Part shown: positions 6,427 to 11,036 of the stretch, piece by piece
Layout of the letters: each line of letters opens with the position of its first letter
How positions within the stretch are numbered: position 1 is the stretch's first letter
NCBI GenBank assembly: GCA_964579575.1
Contig: CAZOGL010000051.1
Span: 1 to 11,036 of the forward strand
From: CAVEFW01 sp964579575
Lineage (GTDB): Bacteria; Actinomycetota; Coriobacteriia; Coriobacteriales; Eggerthellaceae
DNA: 11,036 nucleotides
Direction of reading: 5' to 3'
Made by a program: the position numbers and the translations under genes
The notes under the pieces: generated by a model
What the model was told of the DNA's origin: nothing
What the model saw: only the letters and a program-made list of their open reading frames with translations
The model's database searches: none

Positions 6427-6456
6427 TTCCCGCCTTAGTCGCGGGCGGGGTATACT
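6427..6456 (+). promoter_or_regulatory. Probable promoter of the thiC operon
   Basis: TATACT at 6451-6456 is a good -10 box. The best -35 candidate is the poor TTCCCG at 6427-6432, with an 18-base spacer. Transcription would start near 6463, just before the TPP riboswitch, leaving a leader of about 116 bases. A CCCGCC (6429-6434) to GGCGGG (6444-6449) dyad spans the spacer; it could be an operator or the remains of a terminator without a U-tract. The region sits between thiN and thiC. Confidence 0.45.
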
Positions 6457-6479
6457 TGTCCCGGTTTCACAATCGCATA

Positions 6480-6573
6480 ACAGGGGAGCTCGCGAAGACG
6501 GCGGGCTGAGAGGAGGCGACGAATCGCCTCGACCCTATAGGAACCTGATGTGGGTAATGCCAACGAAGGGAGA
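6480..6573 (+). promoter_or_regulatory. TPP riboswitch (THI element)
   Basis: The leader contains the conserved THI-element blocks in order: GGGGAGC (6483-6489), CTGAGA (6506-6511), ACCCT (6532-6536), GAACCTGATGTGGGTAATGC (6541-6560) and CCAACGAAGGGA (6560-6571). GCTCGC (6488-6493) pairs with GCGGGC (6501-6506) as the stem ahead of CTGAGA. An optional extra hairpin, GAGGCGA-CGAA-TCGCCTC (6513-6530), lies between CTGAGA and ACCCT. The aptamer binds thiamine pyrophosphate and turns off thiamine synthesis genes. The thiC Shine-Dalgarno AAGGGAG (6566-6572) is part of the aptamer's 3' conserved block. Ligand binding should therefore hide the ribosome binding site directly. A closing pair ATAA (6477-6480) with TTAT (6577-6580) is possible and would include two bases of the ATG. 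Confidence 0.95.
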
Positions 6574-6578
6574 AGATT

Positions 6579-7922
6579 ATGGCACATACCGCCGTTGATG
6601 CGACTATATCCAACAACCCCATCACCCAGATCGACTTTGCTCGCGCCGGTGAGATTACCGACGCCATGTGCATCGTTGCTGAGAAGGAGGGGCACGACCC
6701 GGAGTGGGTTCGCGACGGGGTGGCTTGCGGCCGCATCGCCATTCCAGCCAACATCCACCACAAGAGCTTGAGCCCCGAGGGCGTCGGCGGCGGTTTGCGT
6801 ACCAAGGTCAACGTCAACCTCGGAATCTCTGGGGACCTCATGAACGAGGAGGAGGAGTGGCGCAAGGTAGAGGTGGCCCTCGAGTTGGGTGCCGAGGCCA
6901 TCATGGACCTCTCCAACCATGGCAAGACGCAGGCATTTCGAACCGCGCTCATCGAGAAGAGCCCAGCTATGATCGGGACCGTCCCCATGTATGATGCCAT
7001 CGGCTACCTCGAGAAGGCGCTCATCACTATCACGCCCCAAGACTTCTTGGATGTCGTGCGCCGTCACGCTGAGGACGGTGTCGATTTCGTCACGATCCAT
7101 GCAGGCATGAACCGCCGCGTCATCGAGTCGTTCAAAGAGACCGGTCGCCTCATGAACATCGTGAGTCGCGGAGGCAGTCTTATCTTTGCTTGGATGGAGG
7201 CGACGGGCAACGAGAATCCCTTCTACGAGTACTACGACGAGGTCTTGGAGATCCTGCATGAGCATGATGTGACCATCAGCATCGGTGACGCGATGCGCCC
7301 CGGTTCCAACTACGATGCCTCCGACGCCGGCCAGATTGCAGAACTGATCGAGATTGGCAAGCTGACAAAACGTGCGTGGGCTGCCGGCGTCCAAGTCATG
7401 GTAGAGGGTCCGGGACACATGGCCATGGACGAGATTGCGGCAAACATGAAAATGGAGAAACGTCTTTGCCATGACGCACCCTTCTACGTCTTGGGCCCCC
7501 TTGTCACCGACATCGCTCCGGGCTATGACCACATCACCAGCGCCATCGGAGGCGCCATCGCGGGTGCCTCCGGTGCGGACTTCCTTTGCTATGTGACCCC
7601 CGCCGAGCATCTGCGCCTTCCTGACGCAGCGGATGTTCGAGAGGGATTGGTAGCCACCAAGATTGCTGCCCATGCCGCCGATCTTGCCAAAGGCGTTCCA
7701 GGTGCGCGCGATCGTGACAACCGCATGAGCGATGCCCGGCGTCGCATGGATTGGGAGGAGATGTTCAGCCTCGCCATCGACCCGGTGAAACCGCGAGAAT
7801 ATTTTGAGAGTGCGCCCCCTTCCACGGAAGGAACCTGCACCATGTGCGGCAAGATGTGTGCCGTGCGCACCGTGAACCAGATTATGGATGACTTGACGAT
7901 TGATTTGGGAGATGAGTACTAA
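6579..7922 (+). CDS. thiC: Phosphomethylpyrimidine synthase ThiC
   Basis: ThiC is a non-canonical radical SAM enzyme that rearranges aminoimidazole ribotide into hydroxymethylpyrimidine phosphate, the pyrimidine half of thiamine. The product is 447 residues, the short form without the N-terminal extension of the roughly 630-residue E. coli enzyme. Visible motifs include NVNLGISGD (78-86), GTVPMYDA (133-140), SRGGS (196-200), GDAMRPGS (236-243), VEGPGH (275-280), DIAPGYDHITSAIGGA (311-326) and the C-terminal iron-sulfur motif CTMCGKMC (C420, C423, C427). Spacing of that motif is CX2CX3C, against CX2CX4C in E. coli ThiC. The ATG at 6579 lies 6 bases after the Shine-Dalgarno sequence embedded in the riboswitch. 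Its TAA stop overlaps the thiM ATG by one base (TAATG). Confidence 0.97.
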   Translation: MAHTAVDATISNNPITQIDFARAGEITDAMCIVAEKEGHDPEWVRDGVACGRIAIPANIHHKSLSPEGVGGGLRTKVNVNLGISGDLMNEEEEWRKVEVALELGAEAIMDLSNHGKTQAFRTALIEKSPAMIGTVPMYDAIGYLEKALITITPQDFLDVVRRHAEDGVDFVTIHAGMNRRVIESFKETGRLMNIVSRGGSLIFAWMEATGNENPFYEYYDEVLEILHEHDVTISIGDAMRPGSNYDASDAGQIAELIEIGKLTKRAWAAGVQVMVEGPGHMAMDEIAANMKMEKRLCHDAPFYVLGPLVTDIAPGYDHITSAIGGAIAGASGADFLCYVTPAEHLRLPDAADVREGLVATKIAAHAADLAKGVPGARDRDNRMSDARRRMDWEEMFSLAIDPVKPREYFESAPPSTEGTCTMCGKMCAVRTVNQIMDDLTIDLGDEY

Positions 7923-8758
7923 TGGAATCATTCGCATTGAAGGCAGCCCTCGAGAATGTCCGCGCCAAAACCCCCCTTGTTCATTGCATCACGAACTATG
8001 TGACGGTCAATGACTGTGCAAATGCGCTCTTGGCTTGCGGAGGCAGTCCCATCATGAGCGACGAGCCCCAAGACGTGGTTGATATCACGACCATTTGCGG
8101 CGGCCTTGTCCTCAATATCGGCACCCTCAACCTGCGCACCATCAACGGTATGCAACTTGCGGGTACGACAGCAACCCAACTTGGCCACCCCATCCTGCTC
8201 GATCCGGTGGGTGCGGGGGCGAGCACGTTGCGCACCCAAACCGCCGCCATGTTGTTGGACTCTTGCAAAATCGGCATCATCCGCGCAAACATGAGCGAGG
8301 TTAAGGCCCTTGTCGGCGCCAGCGCCACCACCCGTGGCGTGGATGTGAATCCTGACGATATGGTGACACCGGACAATCTCGTTGCCTCTGCCGACTATGC
8401 TCGAACGCTTGCCAAGACATGTGGCGCCATCGTTGCCATCACCGGTGCCATCGACATCGTAGCCGACGGGGAGCGGGCGTTTGCGATCTACAACGGCAAG
8501 CCCATCATGGGGCGTGTCACGGGAACGGGATGCATGCTTTCCTGCACCACCGCAGCTTATGCGGTGGCCAACCCCGAGAACACATTGGAGGCGGTTCTCG
8601 CTGCGGTTGCCGGTCACGGCGTTGCCGGCGAGATCGCCCAGGAGCGCATGAAGCCGGGTTGCGGTAACGGCTCTTTCCGTACGTACTTCCTTGATGCGTT
8701 GTACAATCTTGATGGAGAGACATTGGAGACGCGTGCCAAGGTTGAAAAGATTTCCTAG
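7922..8758 (+). CDS. thiM: Hydroxyethylthiazole kinase ThiM
   Basis: ThiM phosphorylates hydroxyethylthiazole, the salvaged thiazole half of thiamine, using ATP. The 278-residue protein has the ribokinase-like ThiM landmarks: PLVHCITNYVTVNDCANALLA (18-38), GGSPIMSDEP (40-49), LVLNIGTLN (62-70), HPILLDPVGAGAS (89-101), IIRANMSEV (119-127) and the anion-hole/catalytic segment VTGTGCMLS (199-207, with catalytic-site Cys at 204). Length is normal. Its start overlaps the thiC stop by one base, and GGGAG (7907-7911) in the end of thiC is the likely ribosome binding site. Translational coupling to thiC is therefore likely, which places thiM under the same riboswitch. Confidence 0.97.
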   Translation: MESFALKAALENVRAKTPLVHCITNYVTVNDCANALLACGGSPIMSDEPQDVVDITTICGGLVLNIGTLNLRTINGMQLAGTTATQLGHPILLDPVGAGASTLRTQTAAMLLDSCKIGIIRANMSEVKALVGASATTRGVDVNPDDMVTPDNLVASADYARTLAKTCGAIVAITGAIDIVADGERAFAIYNGKPIMGRVTGTGCMLSCTTAAYAVANPENTLEAVLAAVAGHGVAGEIAQERMKPGCGNGSFRTYFLDALYNLDGETLETRAKVEKIS

Positions 8759-8828
8759 CGAAGCCTTGTCGCCGCGCGAGAAAAATGCAACACACCTAAG
8801 AGCACGCGCAAAAAGTTAGGAGAGAGAT

Positions 8829-9482
8829 ATGGGTAAACCGACGAAGGAGGAACTGCGTGCGGCATTGCGCCTGTATGGCGTGAGCGACAGCAGCAACCTC
8901 CACGGGCGCAGCCTTCCCGCTGTTGTCGAGGAGATTTGCGCCAATGGAACCACGATGGTCCAATTGCGAGACAAAGATCCCGATCGCGGGTTTGTCTCCA
9001 TGCGCGCCCGTGCGCTGCTTTTGTCCTGCCGCGCCAACAAGGCGTTGTTTGTCGTCAACGATAACGTGGAGATTGCCAAGCTTGTGGGGGCCGACGGCGT
9101 CCATCTCGGCCAGAATGACATGCCTTGCGAGAAGGCCCGTGCGTTCTTGGGCGAGGACTTCATCATCGGCGTGTCGGTCCAGACGGTGGAGCAGGCCCTC
9201 GAGGCGCAGGCCGCCGGAGCGGACTACCTCGGAGTGGGTGCCATAATCGCAACCCCCACCAAGCCTGATGCCACGATTGTCTCCGTCGACACGCTTCGCG
9301 CCATTGTCGAGGCGGTTGACATCCCCGTGGTTGCCATCGGCGGCATCAACGCTGAGACGATCGGCATGCTTGAAGGGACCGGCATCGATGGTGTCGCCGT
9401 CGTGTCGGCACTGTTCGGAGCCGAGGATCCCAAGGCAGCCTCCCTGGAGTTGAGGGCCTTGGTCGACAAGATCGTAGGGTAG
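8829..9482 (+). CDS. thiE: Thiamine phosphate synthase ThiE
   Basis: ThiE couples hydroxymethylpyrimidine pyrophosphate with thiazole phosphate to form thiamine phosphate. The 217-residue TIM barrel shows MVQLRDKD (43-50), FVVNDNVEIA (74-83), GADGVHLGQNDMP (87-99), ADYLGVGAIIATPTKPDA (131-148) and VVAIGGINAETI (167-178), all in the family order. In the segment usually written FPTxTK, this protein reads IATPTK, so the usual proline is Ala; the following Thr and Lys are kept. The start follows TTAGGAGAG (8816-8824). A 70-base gap separates it from thiM, the largest in the operon. I see no terminator there. It ends 2 bases before thiD. Confidence 0.96.
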   Translation: MGKPTKEELRAALRLYGVSDSSNLHGRSLPAVVEEICANGTTMVQLRDKDPDRGFVSMRARALLLSCRANKALFVVNDNVEIAKLVGADGVHLGQNDMPCEKARAFLGEDFIIGVSVQTVEQALEAQAAGADYLGVGAIIATPTKPDATIVSVDTLRAIVEAVDIPVVAIGGINAETIGMLEGTGIDGVAVVSALFGAEDPKAASLELRALVDKIVG

Positions 9483-9484
9483 AG

Positions 9485-10387
9485 ATGTCGCGTTTTCTGC
9501 AACAATTGCGTGAGAAGGCCGAACGGGAGGCAACGGAGGGCACCCGCGTCGATTTCACCTTGCCCAGCGTCTTGAGTATTGCCGGCTCGGACTCAAGTGG
9601 TGGTGCCGGAATACAAGCCGACATCAAGACGATCCAGGCTTTGGGCTTGTTTGCCCAAACGGCTATCACGGCTATCACGGCACAAAACACGAGGGGGGTG
9701 CGCGCGGTCCAAAACGTCGATGCCGAGGTCGTGCAGGCCCAGATTGATGCCGTGTTCGAGGATATTCGCCCCGACGCGGTGAAGGTTGGCATGGTGTCGT
9801 CCCCCGAGATTGTGGGTGCCATCGCCTGTGCGCTCAAGCGCAACGGGGCCCGAAATGTCGTGGTGGATCCCGTCTTGGTCGCGACGAGCGGCTCTGCCCT
9901 TGCCAGCGACGGCGTGGTCGCCTCGTTGAAAAGTGAGCTTTTTCCTCTTGCGACCATTGTGACGCCCAATCTCGCGGAGGCCGAGGCGTTGTCTGGGATA
10001 TCCATCGCTACGGCTGCTGATGCGGAGGCCGCGGCGCGGGTCATAGCTCGTGATTGCCTCGGTGCCGTGCTTATCAAGGGCGGACATGGGCTTTGCGGTC
10101 CTGAGCGGCCCGCCAGCGAACAAGACAAGGCCGCCGACGACTTGTTGCTCATGCCAACTGGTGAGGTGATTTGGTTCTATGGCGACCGCATCGACAACCC
10201 CAACACTCACGGGACGGGTTGCACCTTGTCAAGCGCCATTGCCTCGCGTTTGGCTATCGGCCATGACGTCGCGCAATGCGTCGGTGCGGCGAAAGCGTAT
10301 CTGACTGGCGCGTTGCAGGCACAGCTTAACCTCGGGGCGGGAAGTGGCCCCCTCGACCATTTTTGGAATATGCGTAACAATCGATAG
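9485..10387 (+). CDS. thiD: Hydroxymethylpyrimidine/phosphomethylpyrimidine kinase ThiD
   Basis: ThiD phosphorylates hydroxymethylpyrimidine and then its monophosphate, giving the pyrophosphate substrate of ThiE. The 300-residue ribokinase-fold protein has VLSIAGSDSSGGAGIQADIKT (29-49), AITAITAQNTRGV (60-72), DAVKVGMVSS (97-106), VVVDPVLVATSG (125-136), IVTPNLAEAEALSG (158-171), VLIKGGHG (195-202) and the anion-hole motif NTHGTGCTLSSAIAS (240-254). The family core normally begins a few residues before VLSIAGSD; here about 25 charged, helix-prone residues precede it. The ATG at 9485 follows AGGG (9476-9479) at the end of thiE, only 2 bases after the thiE stop, so coupling is likely. No later start gives a better fit. 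Confidence 0.97.
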   Translation: MSRFLQQLREKAEREATEGTRVDFTLPSVLSIAGSDSSGGAGIQADIKTIQALGLFAQTAITAITAQNTRGVRAVQNVDAEVVQAQIDAVFEDIRPDAVKVGMVSSPEIVGAIACALKRNGARNVVVDPVLVATSGSALASDGVVASLKSELFPLATIVTPNLAEAEALSGISIATAADAEAAARVIARDCLGAVLIKGGHGLCGPERPASEQDKAADDLLLMPTGEVIWFYGDRIDNPNTHGTGCTLSSAIASRLAIGHDVAQCVGAAKAYLTGALQAQLNLGAGSGPLDHFWNMRNNR

Positions 10388-10396
10388 GAGAGTACT

Positions 10397-10633
10397 ATGG
10401 CACAGCCGATTCTATATTATTGGGCGCCTTGCGCGACGTGTTCGGTGGTGGTCAATTTTGCCAACGAGCATGGTATCGAGCTCGACAAGCGCGATGTTGA
10501 ACAGGAGGATCCTTACTACGAGCTGCTTGCTTTGGGGGGAGATGCGAACCTCATACCCTACCTCGTGGAGGGGGACAACCTCATCCAAGGCAACGATGCG
10601 ATTATCGCCCGCCTGACGGAGTTGTACCTATAG
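10397..10633 (+). CDS. Small glutaredoxin-like protein
   Basis: The 78-residue product has the shape of a minimal glutaredoxin or the N-terminal domain of a glutathione transferase. It begins with a first strand PILYYWAPCATC containing a CXXC pair (C12, C15), followed by a helix (VVVNFANEHG) and a second strand (IELDKRDVEQ). Then come a helix, the segment LIPYLV with the expected cis-proline (P54), and a final region QGNDAIIARLTEL. No signal peptide or membrane segment is visible, so it should be cytoplasmic. AGGAG (10386-10390) overlaps the thiD stop and lies 6 bases before the ATG; only 9 bases separate the two genes, so it is probably part of the riboswitch-controlled operon. Its partner is unknown. 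Classification is by motif pattern, and assignment to a precise subfamily is not possible here. Confidence 0.82.
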   Translation: MAQPILYYWAPCATCSVVVNFANEHGIELDKRDVEQEDPYYELLALGGDANLIPYLVEGDNLIQGNDAIIARLTELYL

Positions 10634-10667
10634 TCGCGCGTGGGATTTCGAGGAAATCGTTGCGCGA
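10634..10667 (+). other. Imperfect hairpin directly after the glutaredoxin-like gene
   Basis: TCGCGC (10634-10639) pairs with GCGCGA (10662-10667), and inside it GATTTC (10644-10649) pairs with GAAATC (10653-10658) around a GAG loop. A small internal bulge separates the stems. It starts on the first base after the stop codon. No T-tract follows, so it is not a classical terminator; it may stabilise the 3' end of the thiamine operon transcript. Confidence 0.55.
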
Positions 10668-10700
10668 GCGAAGAATTCTCGGGATGCGCATGGGAAGTTA

Positions 10701-10709
10701 TGGTATTCT
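10701..10709 (+). promoter_or_regulatory. Possible promoter of the tRNA-Glu gene
   Basis: TGGTATTCT has the extended -10 form, with TATTCT at 10704-10709. Transcription would begin near 10716, about 14 bases before the mature tRNA. No good -35 box is seen. Readthrough from the thiamine operon is the alternative. Confidence 0.4.
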
Positions 10710-10729
10710 TCTTGCGCGCTAAATCATAT

Positions 10730-10806
10730 GGCTCCGTCGTCTAGCGGTTTAGGACGCCGCCCTCTCAAGGCGGAGGTCGCCGGTTCGAATCCGGTCGGAG
10801 CTACCA
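10730..10806 (+). tRNA. tRNA-Glu (anticodon CTC)
   Basis: The 77 bases fold as a complete cloverleaf. The acceptor stem is GGCTCCG against CGGAGCT with a G-U first pair. A D-arm (GTCTAGCGGTTTAGGAC), an anticodon arm CCGCC-CTCTCAA-GGCGG with anticodon CTC, a 5-base variable loop and a T-arm GCCGG-TTCGAAT-CCGGT follow. The discriminator is A (10803), and the CCA end (10804-10806) is encoded in the DNA. It reads GAG codons. A terminator follows 10 bases later, so it is probably a single-gene unit. Confidence 0.96.
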
Positions 10807-10815
10807 CAATTGTTC

Positions 10816-10845
10816 AGCCGTCCCTTCCGGGGCGGCTTTTCTTTT
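10816..10845 (+). terminator. Intrinsic terminator after tRNA-Glu
   Basis: AGCCGTCCC (10816-10824) pairs with GGGGCGGCT (10829-10837) around a TTCC loop, with one G-U pair. The tail TTTTCTTTT (10837-10845) follows at once. This is a standard rho-independent terminator. Confidence 0.9.
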
Positions 10846-10946
10846 GGTCGTTTTGCCGGGGGTCTCAGCCGCCCCCTTTGCCGCCCTATAACCCAAAATC
10901 CAACCTGCACGCTTATCTTTTGGCCGTTTTGCCCGCTGAACTCAGC
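10842..10946. repeat. Two diverged copies of a roughly 28-bp element preceding the 19-bp array
   Basis: The sequence TTTTGGTCGTTTTGCC (from 10842) recurs as TTTTGGCCGTTTTGCC (from 10918). Both continue through a GC-rich stretch to CTCAGC at 10869 and 10946 respectively. The starts are 76 bases apart, equal to four 19-bp units, though the copies differ by a 1-base indel. The sequence between them (about 10870-10917) shows no gene and no clear unit structure. They look like worn edge copies of the array that follows. Confidence 0.6.
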
Positions 10947-11036
10947 TTTGCCCGCTGTGCTCAGCTTTGCCCCTTGGCCCAAGCTTTGCCCGCTGTGCTC
11001 AGCTTTGCCCCTTGGCCCAAGCTTTGCCCGCTGTGC
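10926..11036. repeat. 19-bp tandem repeat with two alternating unit types, open at the right edge
   Basis: Six contiguous units run to the end of the window. A degenerate unit (10926-10944) is followed by A (GCTTTGCCCGCTGTGCTCA, 10945-10963), B (GCTTTGCCCCTTGGCCCAA, 10964-10982), A (10983-11001), B (11002-11020) and a partial A (11021-11036). The full A and B copies are identical among themselves, so the array also has a clean 38-bp period. Nineteen is not a multiple of three and reading frames shift each unit, so it is unlikely to be coding. No spacers of unique sequence separate units, which rules out a CRISPR array. Confidence 0.92.

Noticed and set aside
10749..10982. Minus-strand open frame of 77 codons containing SDRIRTGDLRLERAAS
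   Set aside because: This peptide is the well-known false product of reading antisense to a tRNA gene. The rest of the frame runs through the terminator and the 19-bp repeats, which shift frame each unit.
10926..11036. CRISPR array
   Set aside because: Repeats are directly adjacent with no unique spacers, only 19 bp long, and no cas genes are seen.
10730..11036. Integrated element using tRNA-Glu as attachment site
   Set aside because: No integrase and no second copy of the tRNA 3' end appear in the window, and the tRNA keeps its own terminator.

Overview
The window reads as ordinary chromosome from a moderately GC-rich Gram-positive of the Actinomycetota. Coriobacteriia, possibly Eggerthellaceae, is my best guess. 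That guess is inference: it rests on the gene order ftsZ-pgeF-yggS-sepF-yggT-divIVA, the lack of any visible ftsA with SepF present, the protein style and the base composition. I could not run a database search.

Positions 1-4945 hold the distal end of the division and cell-wall (dcw) cluster, all on the plus strand. FtsZ is followed by PgeF (laccase-domain protein), YggS (PLP homeostasis protein), SepF (membrane anchor for FtsZ), YggT (small membrane protein) and DivIVA/Wag31 (polar scaffold). A strong intrinsic terminator follows divIVA. A good sigma-70-like promoter lies upstream of ftsZ, and a weaker extended -10 element lies before divIVA.

Positions 4946-5498 hold the RNase P RNA gene (rnpB) on the minus strand, convergent with divIVA. 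Its promoter side runs into a small array of 23-bp repeats with GGCGCC cores. The array also separates it from the divergent thiN gene.

Positions 5499-10633 form a thiamine region. thiN (thiamine pyrophosphokinase) comes first and ends at a 100-N assembly gap. The gap is flanked by two identical 55-bp sequences, almost certainly an assembly overlap rather than biology. A TPP riboswitch then leads the tight operon thiC-thiM-thiE-thiD plus a small glutaredoxin-like gene. ThiC makes the pyrimidine, ThiD phosphorylates it, ThiM salvages the thiazole, ThiE joins the two to thiamine phosphate, and ThiN converts thiamine to TPP. No thiazole-synthesis genes (thiG, thiS, thiH, thiF) and no thiL are in the window, which suggests de novo pyrimidine synthesis with thiazole salvage.

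Positions 10634-11036 hold a hairpin after the operon, a tRNA-Glu(CTC) gene with its own terminator, and a 19-bp tandem repeat array in which two unit types alternate. The array runs off the right edge. I found no convincing new multi-gene system. The least explained parts are the two non-coding repeat arrays, the small redox gene in the thiamine operon, and the riboswitch whose 3' edge contains the thiC ribosome binding site.
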